Source: Patiria pectinifera
Taxonomy: Eukaryota > Echinodermata > Asteroidea > Valvatida > Asterinidae
DNA: 64,000 bases
Assembly (NCBI GenBank): GCA_029964075.1
Contig: CM057133.1
Span: forward strand, 12,176,699 to 12,240,698
Direction of reading: 5' to 3'
Of the stretch, positions 46,601 to 56,609 are shown one piece after another. Position 1 is the stretch's first letter. Each line of letters starts with the position of its first letter. The notes under the pieces were generated by a model. It searched no databases, was not told the DNA's origin, and saw nothing but the letters and a program-made list of their open reading frames with translations. The position numbers were made by a program, and so were the translations under genes.

Positions 46601-49600
46601 AAGGCTCTCGATCATCCCCAACTGATTTGCATATAAAAAATAGTGGCCGCGTGAGGTCGCTGTTCGCGCTGTATTTTTACATGCATGGGCATAGCGCGTG
46701 AGGATATACATTTATGCCGACGATTGACCGCTTACGGGACGAATAACGACGAGAGCATTGACCAAGGCTATGGTTAGACGGGCTTCACTACTGTCAGTTT
46801 ATATATATAAAGCAAAGTCGGCAATCCATGACATTTGGGGCTAGCTGAGTGCAAGGAATAACCAGACAAGCTCACGCAATCAGCGTGAGTTTTGTACAAC
46901 GACTGCAAACCCAACAAGGTTTTATGAATTAGCAGTGTCATGTTTCATGAAAACAGCAACGAGTGTTTCGACTATTATTGTTGAAATTGTTTATGTTATA
47001 CCATGGAGAAATAAAACACACTGCTTGTCGATAAAACACGTACACAAAGTGGGCCTCAAATGACCGAACCACGTCATGAAGCAAGCCATTTCGTTTTTCA
47101 TGTGGCGGGAATTCTTCGGTTTGTTTTGGACCACAGCTGGTATCGTAGGTCTACAGTGTTACACCTGTGTCAGAGGGTTATCAGCGATTATTGACGCCAA
47201 AGGCTGCGGTGATCCGTTCAACGCGACAGATCCTGGAGTTCGGAACGTCACCTGCGGAACTAATGCTGACTATTCTTGCGTTGTGAGTGTAGCTCTTAAA
47301 GTTGAAAGTAACTCCAACCAATCAATATTGTAAGACAGGTTGATGCGTTCTTGGTTTACTTCGAAGACCTTGAAAGATGAGGATATCTAGTTAAAATCCC
47401 TCCCATCATAATAATATATTGGTTTTAATTTTTGCCCTTCCACCGACGAAATGTTTTATAAACATTGTCTACCCTCAGTGTCGCCCCAGGGCTTGCGAGA
47501 CAAAAATCACGGCTAAAGGGCCGGTTCATACTTCAGTGAAATGCGAAATTCGCCGGAGTTAATTAAGCAATTTCATACTCGGTGCGAAAGCAAACGCAAG
47601 TATGTCACAATTGGCGCCGTGCCATCAAAAATGCGCAATTGCGTTCTCTTTCGCGTCGAGAATGAACCAGCCCGAGATTCGAACCCTCAACCACTTACTT
47701 CTAGGCACCTCAAAGTGACGTCAAAGTCAATGGTCAATGCTCTCGTCGTTATTCGTCCCGTACGCGGTCAATCGTAGGCATATCCTCACGCGCTATATGC
47801 ACATGCATGTTACAACACAGCGCGAACAGCGACCTCATGCGGCCACTATTTTTTTATGCAAATCAGTTGGGAACGATCTCGAGCCTTGGTTCAATCGTCG
47901 GCAAAAGCTTATGTTTTTCTTTTTTTGCGCTGGATTTCTAGCGCACGACCTCGTATGCGAATACAGATAAGTGTAGGCGGGACTAATTTGTGGAGTGTCC
48001 AATCACACCTTGGTAAATCCGGACGTCATCAAATTATTTGCAGCTATTCGCCTCTTGCGGACGTGACAGGAACTACAGTTTTTGTGCATTGGTGTGTGCA
48101 GAGACACACAACCGTACGTGTATGGATTTGTACGGTGCCACGTTTCACTATGCAAGTTTCCACGCAACGATCGACCAATAAGAAAACGACATTTAAGGTC
48201 AGCTTAGGCTATTAACATAATGAGCACCACCCCCAAAACCTCACATGGACGATTGAACCAAGGCTCTCAATCATCCCCAACTGATTTGCATATAAAAAAT
48301 AGTGGCCGCGTGAGGTCGCTGTTCGCGTCACGACTTCTATCGTGTTGACTAATTTGAGAACCGTACTTGCACGTTGACTATATCGGCACACGACGTACTT
48401 GTGTTGTGGTAGTGTTATAATATGCAAATATTGAATGCTTCGAGTGGTATAGTAAAACTAGACTCCCGAGGTGATCCATGAATCACCGAGGGAGGCTAGT
48501 TTTACTTCACCACGAGATAAAGCATTCCATATTTGTTTTATAATACTTCACCCACAGATTCTGCTTGGTTTTAATATTTTAAATTATTTAAATCTGAACA
48601 CAGTTGGAATAAACTTCAATTTCGATACAAAATTGGTGGGAAATGTATTTCTCTCTTCCAAACTACCCCTTCGCGAAATGTTTGAACCCAACTCTGTGGC
48701 GCGCTCCCTTTGGAACAAACGCGCTACGCACAACGCGCAACGCGCACACCAGCATTGCATTTGCTATAGATATAGAATAAAAAGATAAATACCGCGCTGT
48801 GGAAATAGTACTTTGGTTGCTAATGGTATAGTATTTTGGTTGCTACGGGTATAGTACTTTTGGCCGTGCACAGAAAGATGGCAAAAATAGAAAGTATCAT
48901 GTGACTCGCTCTCGGCCAATCAAGACACAGAATCTGTGGGTGAGGTGTTATAATTATATAATATTAGATGGCTTAGAGGTGGATACAAGAAAATATTGCA
49001 CGTGCTATGACAATATTCGACGAGTGCAATATTGTCATAGCGAGTGCAATATATTTTTGTGTCCACCGAAAAAAGCCATCCAATATTATTATTATATATT
49101 ATCTATTTCAGGCTGATTTGATCCGCAAGAAATACAATTCAAGACACTCTCCTCATTTCATCTTTTTCGTCAAACTATTTGAAGCTGCCACTGTAATATT
49201 GTAACAGTGCACGTATACCTGGCCTTCTGCGCGCTCTGTTGAGTAGATGATGACAACTGTGGCTTTCTAGAGCCTCTCGTCATTCTGCTATGCTTTCTAT
49301 GCTCTTGATCGTGCGGGAACCGGCGAAAATGTCCGGATGACTGCAATAATAATATTACTTTTTTATTGCAATAATATGATTACCTTTTTATTGCAGTCTT
49401 CCGGGTACTTTTTTATGAAAGCATACAATACGCTGATTTACTTTCACCGCTGGAAGCCTGAAATCAATAATTATGGAAAATATTGCTTTTATTTCATACA
49501 GAAAAGTATGCAGGAGGTTGGTAATCTGAGTGCGGTTACACGTGGTTGTACCCCCAGTGACTACTGTTATGAGATAGGTGATTGCGTCTCCGGCAGTATT

Positions 49601-49771
49601 GGCCGGGCGTCCCTTACAGCCTGCTGCTGCACTGGGGACCTGTGCAACGGTGGACCTATAACACCTGTTAAAGCTCCTACAGCTCCACCGTGCAACGGAG
49701 CTGGGTCGGTGACCGTCAACATCATCACTACCGTTGCCATTATCTTCATGGCAATGCAGTTTTCACTGTAA
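43654..49771 (+). CDS. Ly6/uPAR (quiver/sleepless-type) GPI-anchored protein, paralogue B
   Basis: Same architecture and intron phases as A. Exons 43654-43693, 47137-47282 and 49502-49771 give 151 aa. The signal peptide MKLLVAAILLTSIAGIVG is followed by LQCYTC, then GCGDPF, VTCG, SCVVKSMQEVG, RGCTP, YCYE and CCCTGDLCN. Next comes a 13-residue insertion (GGPITPVKAPTAP) before a second PCNGAG and the conserved GPI tail. The insertion makes a short Pro/Thr stalk and adds a thirteenth cysteine. Intron 1 is swollen to 3.4 kb by foldback elements and intron 2 to 2.2 kb by others; A and C are compact. Splice sites and frame are intact, so it is probably functional. Relative to A, the AATAAA of the 3' UTR is altered (see findings). 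Confidence 0.9.
44682..44999. mobile_element. 318-bp hAT-type MITE
   Basis: Ends CAAGGGCGGAT and, inverted, CAAGGGCGGATCCAGAAC. The perfect 8-bp duplication CTCCTGGC flanks it at 44674-44681 and 45000-45007. It sits inside the centre of the composite foldback. The long open frame across it (44568-45095, minus) is not a gene. Confidence 0.85.
46066..46770. mobile_element. 705-bp Mutator-like foldback MITE with 9-bp target duplication
   Basis: Long inverted arms of about 190 bp start TAGCCTTGGTCAATGCTCTC. The perfect 9-bp direct repeat TGGTTAGAC flanks it at 46057-46065 and 46771-46779. The opposite outer arm at 43906 shows the uninterrupted sequence, so the insertion is unambiguous. A 9-bp duplication with long inverted arms is characteristic of Mutator-like elements. 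No transposase. Confidence 0.87.
47525..47728 (-). mobile_element. tRNA-derived SINE remnant in gene B intron 2
   Basis: On the minus strand it has a B-box-like GGTTCGAATCTC (47672-47683) followed by GGGCTGGTTCATTC and a GCGAAAG/GCGCAATTGCG body, as in the better copy at 57835-58035. The A-box end is degraded or cut off next to the element at 47731. Confidence 0.55.
47731..48328. mobile_element. Second, truncated copy of the Mutator-like foldback
   Basis: Nearly identical, same orientation, to 46074-46668. It lacks the outermost bases of the left end and the distal half of the right arm, ending at CGCTGTTCGCG. It lies in intron 2 of gene B. Confidence 0.8.
48424..48952. mobile_element. Double-palindrome MITE, copy 1 (inverse of 59193-59755)
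   Basis: Runs from GCAAATATTGAATGCTTCGA to TGGGTGAGGTGTTATAA in intron 2 of gene B. It is the reverse complement of the element at 59193-59755, with a shorter inner palindrome. Contains CGCGCTACGCACAACGCGCA. Confidence 0.75.
48958..49095. repeat. 138-bp hairpin-forming repeat
   Basis: Near-perfect inverted repeat: AATATTAGATGGCTT, GGTGGATACAAGAAAATATT and GCTATGACAATATT pair with their complements further right. It abuts the MITE at 48424-48952. Confidence 0.65.
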
Positions 49772-52505
49772 ACTATATTATCCCCGCATGATATCGCGCT
49801 GGCCACTGACCAATAGCAATTATCCGCCACATTTTGTTTCCCAAAGGTTTCTTTGCTACGGAGCCCCTAAAGGGACATTCAATGTTTTGTTTTATTTCGC
49901 AAGCGCGAAACAATTATTTCGTGCGCACGAGATGATTCACGAGATATCTCGTGCGCAGGAGATAAAAAAAAAAATTATATTATTGAAAGTCCCTTTATGG
50001 GCTCCGTATTATGCTGTGGGTTTTAAAAATATTTTTTTATTATTTCTTATTTTGTTTAATGCCTTTTTGTTTTTATTGTTTATGTTGTATTGTTTATTTA
50101 GGCCTATTTGTAATCTTTTTTCAGCTAGCGTCTTCCATCAAGAGCACGTGTTTTTGAAGGTGGGGTGGGGGGGGGGGGTTCACGGTGTTGGCGGAAATAG
50201 GCCAATCTGCGTACAGCCAAGTTCAGTCCAATAAGTATAGTGTTCATATTATGCAGACGTTGTGATGATTATTTATGTCTTGAGGTGTATGGTGAGACTA
50301 CAGAGGGCGCCCTTCCAGCGGCTCACTCCTCTCAGGATGCACCACTGTATTAAAATTCCCATAGACACCGGTGCTAAATGTCCATACTTCAAAATTCTTT
50401 TAAAATTACTCACAACTCTCACAGGTATTTAAGCTGCACAGAAAAATGATGATCAATATGTCAACTTTCATTTTCTTTTCATTTTCTGGTGGATTGACCA
50501 TTGACTTTTCGAGAACTTCTCACCCAAAGAAGACGAGCCGTATTTTTCCCAAAGTGGAAAAGTAGCCATCGTGAAAAACGATCCCTCCATCCACAACATG
50601 GCAAAATAGCGCCACCTTCGAGCCCATGTGTCAAACATGCTCAGAATTGGAAGCTCCAAGTCCGGGCAAGAGGATCACTTCAATTCCCCAATTTTATGGC
50701 TCTCAGATTGAACTCTCTAATGTAGAATACTTTGAGGGTATAACTTTTATTCATGAGCTCGGCGGGTGGGTTTAGGCCTATTTACCGGTGTGCCCCCCTC
50801 ATCCAAGGGAACTAACTTGGATCAGAGCCGCCCATTTTTCTCGTTTCATCATACATTTGATATCCTTAAAAGAGTCAAACACGCTATTGGTATATTTCGG
50901 TATTCCAAATGCTCAAGTACACGACAAGATTTGGTATTAATTAATAAGTCAAATTAGGATTTGACCTAGTTTGACCAGAATGTTTTTGTTTAGGCAAAAG
51001 CACAGTAGTTCACATTTGTACACAAGTCCATATCGATGATAGAAACATGCTGTTTCTGCAATTATTTACAGCGTTAAGGCCTACATGCAACAAAATAATT
51101 ACATGTAAATGTTGTTCGCACGCGGGTGAAAGTTAACAAAATGTCAGTGTACTTGCATTGGAACAAGAAATTGTCTTCATTTCCATAATTCCACGATGAT
51201 TAGGCCTACGCACGCGTGTGGCGAACTTTACTTCCATCATGACTGTCATATTGTGGCTATGCGCAGTTGGAATACCAACATGGCTTTAATTCAGTTTCAT
51301 AGTTAGTTAAGCAAGCAGTTTTGATAACGATAAAACAGACTGCGAAATCATATTCAGAAATGGCGGTTTTTCGAGTTAATGTTTGTAACATGACCTGTTA
51401 GTTCATTGAGTCAAGACTGAGGTGTATACTATGAAGTCTTGGAAATAGCGTATATAAATAGTATGATAGTTCTTGAGTCAAGACTGAGCCTGAGGTTTAT
51501 AGAATGTACTAAGAAGTCTTGGAAATTGCGTATATAAATGATCTGATAGTTTATTCAGTCAAGACTGAGGTATTTACTATGACGTCTTGGAAATAGCGTA
51601 TAGAAATGATATGATAGTTAAGTTCTTAATATTTAAATATTTACAGCAACAATACAACATCTGAGAGCTTTCATAAGTTCTCTGAAAACAGTCGATAACT
51701 CTGGATTAAAATAGAACGAAAACCTGAGTGATGATAAACTGATAGATAGATGAAAAGAAAATACCATAAGGAGCAGATGAAGAAAAGACCACTACACGGA
51801 GCACTTTGTCATGTTCAACATTATCTAAAATAATTATTGGTTGAAAATAAAATGAGAGAAAAATGTAAAATCTGATGGTGGCTGCAGGCCTAAATATTAT
51901 GTGTGTACACGGACAGGGTTTCTTAGGGGTAGAAAACACAATAGAACAATGTATCCCATAAGGAAGTCTTTAGAATTATACCTTCCCCATACAGGAAACG
52001 CTATGGAGTTTTCAATCTAACTATAATTCCGGGAATCTGTGTGTGTGTGTGTGGGGGGGGGGGGTGTCTTGTTCCGTGACCACACGATCCCATAATGTGT
52101 ATTTATAATTTATATTGGAGGTCACATTCACAAAATGGAACATGACGCAGTCCGATCAGTACATATTAAAGTAAGAGGACCAACGCTTTATAAACTGAGC
52201 ATTATGCCTTAAATCGGATTGCAAGGTTAGCGTTGTAGAATTTCGAGGACTGATGATCCACAAAACACCCTGCTACCGCGAACATATTCGAGTGCCAACA
52301 AAAGGATTCCTGCCCGTTTTGGTCAGTCACGTGGTATTTGGCGCCTACCTAATTTGAATTGTCAGAATGATCAGCCATGCAAACTGCAGATTAGTAGGTT
52401 GTGCCATGTTACTGGCCGTTACATATTATGTTATAGCCTTTACAGGACATCACCGTAGAGGGCGCCCTAGACATTGAATAACCGATCATCGGGGAATCAC
52501 TTTGA
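49772..52505. other. Downstream block of gene B
   Basis: 3' UTR and flank are homologous to the gene A and C downstream regions. About 51398-51617 holds three tandem units of about 70 bp containing GTCAAGACTGAGG and TATGAAGTCTTGG, each able to form a short hairpin; gene A has one unit at 33948. A (GT)n(G)n tract lies near 52041-52062. No coding segment recognised. Confidence 0.55.
49857..50008. mobile_element. 152-bp MITE in the gene B 3' UTR
   Basis: Inverted ends TACGGAGCCCCTAAAGGGAC and, inverted, TACGGAGCCCATAAAGGGAC, around CGTGCGCACGAG palindromes. Related elements are at 58567-58751 (gene C, same position) and inside the large palindrome at 37053-37887. Confidence 0.78.
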
Positions 52506-52983
52506 GGGTGCAGACCAGTAAATCGGTCCGAAATTGCCTGCGCCGGCCAAATCACGATTTGCATGCCCTCAAAATCTTCGGTATTTGAGCATTCTGTGGG
52601 CCATGAACTTGAGGGTTTGTATAAAATATGGGTGAAAACCGTGCACAGGACTTATAGCTTGCAGTTCTGTGTAATTTTGATGTAATTTGGACCCTCAAAG
52701 CGCTCTACTTTGCAATGGAGTGTAGGCATCGTTTTTCAAAATGGCGATGGGCTTCAGGACTATTTTCAGGGGTGATCATCTTCGGATGGAAATTTCTCCT
52801 AAAAGTCATCAGTTAACCCCCCCCCCCCAAAAAAATTGGAAAGAAAATGAAAGATGATGAAATAAGCTTTAATTTGATGTGTATCTCGAACACCTTGGAG
52901 AGTTGTGAGTATTTTTCCCGAATTTTTGAAGTGGGAGCATTTACCATTGGGGTCTATGGAAGTTTATTTACTGGTCTGCTACC
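52506..52983. mobile_element. 462-bp-family element, copy 2 of 3
   Basis: Same ends as 4398-4859, flanked by the 4-bp repeat TTGA (52502-52505, 52984-52987). It is part of the block duplicated at 60871-61342. Confidence 0.8.
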
Positions 52984-52987
52984 TTGA

Positions 52988-53430
52988 ATGTAACTACGGA
53001 AACGTATATGACCATTCGAGTTACTGCGTTACTCGAGATAAAATATCTTGGAAACATAGAGTTCCATCATAAAATATCTTTACAACTCGGAATGCAGCAA
53101 TAGCCCTTCAAGAAACTCGCTGAATTCCATGAAAGCCTCATCGGATCATGGAAACGTGGAAAACGTAGGTCATCGTGGAAACGTGGCATTCTGTGATATG
53201 CTATCACGAATAAGTGGAATTCCGTGATATGCTATCGTGGAAACGCAGAATACTGTGATAGCCTATCACGAAAACGTGGAATACCGCGATAGGGTATCTC
53301 AGCAACCTGGAATTCCGTGATGTTTTATCGTGGCAAAGCGAAATGCCATGATATCGTTAGCCTATCACATAATTCCACATTTCCACGATAGCTCATCACG
53401 GAATTACATGCTTCCACTATTCAGTGCTAT
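52988..53430. repeat. Truncated copy of the CGTGATAGGCTATCACG foldback
   Basis: Matches the left two-thirds of 61347-61989, including GTAACTACGGAAACGTATAT and repeated TCCGTGATATGCTATC words, then breaks off near 53430. Confidence 0.7.
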
Positions 53431-56400
53431 TGAATACATTTTGGTTGTTGGGATGTTCGGAAAATTATGGAGGTTCAAAAGTGGACATCTGTTTTTCTGC
53501 TGACAGGATAGCAGAAAAGCAGATTTAACGTGTTGTTGAAATACATTTTTCTACTTTTCTGCTTTCTGCTTTCAGAAAGCAGATCGAAAGTTTTGTCACG
53601 GTGGTTCAAAAGTGGCCATCTGCTTTTCTGCTACAGAAACTGAGCAGATTGAACGTTCCCGAACACAACAATGCCACTCTAGTACCCACCAAAAAGTGGA
53701 CGGTTCCAAGTGACTCCGCCTCCGTCGTTACGTCATCACAGCTTATGCCCGATTGATACATCCATCATTAATCCGAACACGTAACACATAACCAGACCAG
53801 ACGCTCGGGGACTAAATTACGCTCTACCAAAAGCAATGACGTCTGCGGAGTTGAAGCAAAACGCAACTTGTTTCAATTGACCAGTTAAGATTTAACTTTT
53901 AATGTAATTATTTTGATAATGAATGTAACAAAACGGTATGGGGGGATAGCCACACCTGGCGTTTGTACAGAAGCTAACAGATACAGATACAGAAACGAAG
54001 TATAAACGTTACACTCCGAAGAATACCGATGCTCATAATATTGATTTCATTTTTTTACCACCAAGTGTAATCTGTGTTCACAGTATATTTTGTGTGTGAT
54101 GTCATTGTAGGGAGAAACCTCAATGTTACACATCTATTTGCACCAAAAGTGTAACAGACTTCAGAACATTTTGTTGTACATTTTCTTTTCGTTGGTGATT
54201 CGTTGTTGTGCCAGTTAATGAGCAAACTTTTCTCAAATGTTTAAAAACGTGCTCTTTTCATTACAATTAAGCAAACGGGAAGAACAAATAGTTTTCTTAC
54301 ATTTAAGAGGAGTAGAAAGTTGTACCTTATGGACCCTTTAAAGTCGCCCTCGGATTTTGTGGAAGTGTGCTTGTAGCGTGGTTAGGAAAACCAATGTCGG
54401 TATGTTGACTGCAGGCAAAAAGTAAAACATCCGTGTGCACTTCTCCTATTAGGCTTCTTTTTTTTAAATTTTTTTAATTAAAGTTGAGGATGTTGCAAAC
54501 TGAGGAATCAATTTTCAAATTTGAATTGATAATAATTTTAGCATGAGATAAGCAATGAGTATATTCCTTTCTCAAACAAACGTTTCACAAAAATCGGCTT
54601 AGGGTACAAATAAGTTCCAAGGCTAGAATAACGAATCTCATCTATTTGCCTCGCAAATGACGCAACAATGACTAATAACTCCCTGGCTGTTAACGGTCAT
54701 TGTATCCACTGTTATACACCTGTATCAACGGTCACGTAAAGAAACTGGAAAGTTGACTAAAATCTAGGTCACTATCACGGGACTGAATGCTTTAGTTTGT
54801 TTGATTAGTGCACTAATCAAAGTTCAAAGTTCAATCTTCTTAACTTTCGACCACTAACATTGTAGTCATAGGAGGTCGAAAGTCAAGAAGATTGAACTTT
54901 TAGGGGTACGGGCAACTAGGTCACTGATTAGCATCAAACGCCAAGTCTTAAAAGTAACTCGTGGTTCCGTTTGCCTTTGGTTGTTGCCCGGTAAGGCATT
55001 GAAGTTGACCCTTTTCTATTCTTGTTTATACCGATATTGGACCATGCCCTGGCCATTCAATAATAATAAACGAAACCCAGGTTAATAATAACCCAATCTG
55101 GATAATATAATTTGTAAAATTCCACATAGTGAACCCCGCGATGACGTCATATAGAATCGTATAAATTCTAGGCATAAGGACGTTAATAGAAAGTACCCTG
55201 CATTGTTGCACGTAGTGCAGTTCGGGAGTCGTCAGAGCAAACGGTTCTTTATACGGACTGATCGCCACCATTTATAAGGTAGGTACCTGATAGTCACCTT
55301 CAACGCAAGAATGGGACTATAATGCTAGAAAATTGGAATAATTAATTCAGTAGCTTTAAGGATGACTCCAATTATCATTTTTTTCTTCATTCATAATTTT
55401 GGTGACTTTTATTCTGTCTTCGCTTGCCTTCCATCAACCGTATCACTGCTCCCATTTGGGCAATTTACTATATGGGCTTTGAGGCAGCTTGTGCAATGTT
55501 CGATGTCTCAAAACGACAAGATCTTATTAGTTAAATTTCAAATTTACCGAGTCTAATATAAACCAGCGGCGTAGCCAAGGGGTGGAGGGGGGGGGGGGCG
55601 TAGGGCTCCATGAAAAAAATCGTCGACCCCGGTCGCCCCCGGTCATCCACCGCAATGGAAATAATTATGTTGGTACTTTAACCCTAAAGGAGCATGGTTA
55701 TTTTGACCATGTCACATCCGGGGGCACCCTCCTCAGATCTCGGCCATTGAGTGACGAAAATTTATGAAACTTGGCGCATTAATATAACAACTTATGGACA
55801 TCCCTCCCCCCTCTGGATCCGCGCCTGTTTTCGTCAAATGCTGGTAAGTAGGCCTAACACCATCATATAGTATTTAGTATTAGCACTATAGCAGCTGATG
55901 CGCCACTTGTCTTGTCCGTATACCTGTACGCAAAATTGCACTGCAAATATGCTAATGTTTTCGTAAAAGTGCATTATAATTTTACAAAACTTTTAGAACT
56001 GTACTATGGTGTTAATGGCCTATTTACCACCAATTGACGAAAAGGGTAAGCCCACGATGCGATACAGCTAACCGCCGTATGTACTTGTACTGTGTGGGCG
56101 TGTACATGTGCCTATGTTGAAAGGTAGAAAGGTACGCCGTAGGTCATGTACATTGTACTTTGCTACAGAGAAAACATCTCAACGGAGAGTTGAACCATAA
56201 AGTACATGTATACGTTTGCAAACTTGAAGTACGACGTTTGAAAAGTTGAACCACGACGTTTGGAAGTTGAAGTACGACGTTTGCCTGTCCGTTTTAGAAC
56301 ACCACACTTTGGTCACGCATTGTTCGCCCTTAAAAAGTTCGCTCAAGGGCTCGCCATACAATTGTAATGGGTGTGGAGGGAAAAGGGTAGCCAGCTTTTT

Positions 56401-56609
56401 TCCCGGTCTCCTGGCCGCCTCAAAATCAAAAACTCAAGAGAATGCATTAACGTTCAAGTGTTTATAGTGTCCATGGTTAACCACCGGGGTTTTTACATAA
56501 ATGTAATTAACAAATGTCTCTGACAACTGCTCTCCCATATTCATGCTCGTTGGTACCATGCGGGTTTACTGCTGTGTCTAGCCGTGTGCAAGTCTACCTG
56601 TGATCCATC
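53431..56609. other. Intergenic DNA between Ly6 genes B and C
   Basis: No coding gene recognised. It holds TTTTCTGCT-rich inverted segments (53465-53660), an old repeat (54090-54350), a perfect 20-bp palindrome at 54801-54820 beside a 27-bp-arm hairpin (54826-54901), a promoter-like element (55142-55280), and an element-like stretch with CAGCGGCGTAGCCA and inverted CAGGCGCGGATCCA ends (55563-55830). The last 130 bp before 56610 are the conserved Ly6 upstream block. Confidence 0.5.
55142..55280 (+). promoter_or_regulatory. Candidate orphan promoter with 5' exon
   Basis: A full CRE palindrome TGACGTCA (55142-55149) and TATAAAT (55160-55166) are followed by about 110 bp ending in a strong splice donor, ATAAG/GTAGGT, at 55279-55280. 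Spacing fits a promoter and a non-coding first exon, but no coding exon is seen that it obviously serves; gene C, 1.3 kb downstream, is the nearest candidate. Confidence 0.35.

Larger units (their letters stand above)
43906..46793. mobile_element. Composite foldback element in intron 1 of gene B
   Basis: Two inverted arms of about 410 bp (about 43906-44330 and 45655-46065) pair almost end to end. They begin CAGTAGTGAAGCCCGTCTAA and share GGCCGGATT, CACGTGACCCTCAT and CTACCGGGATGAGTCATTCG. The right arm is split by the element at 46066-46770 and resumes with GGTTAGACGGGCTTCACTAC. The centre carries the hAT MITE at 44682-44999. The whole block is missing from intron 1 of A and C. A target duplication for the outer element could not be fixed. 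Confidence 0.75.

Noticed and set aside
43906..46793. Target-site duplication for the outer foldback in gene B
   Set aside because: Candidate flanks (GGAGTCA on the left, TGTCAG on the right) share only GTCA with an offset, so I did not assign a superfamily.
46078..48215. Two nearly identical open frames (46078-46547 and 47737-48215) that look like a conserved duplicated gene
   Set aside because: Both are within copies of the same Mutator-like foldback. Identity is at the DNA level including frame-shifting indels, so coding conservation is not shown.
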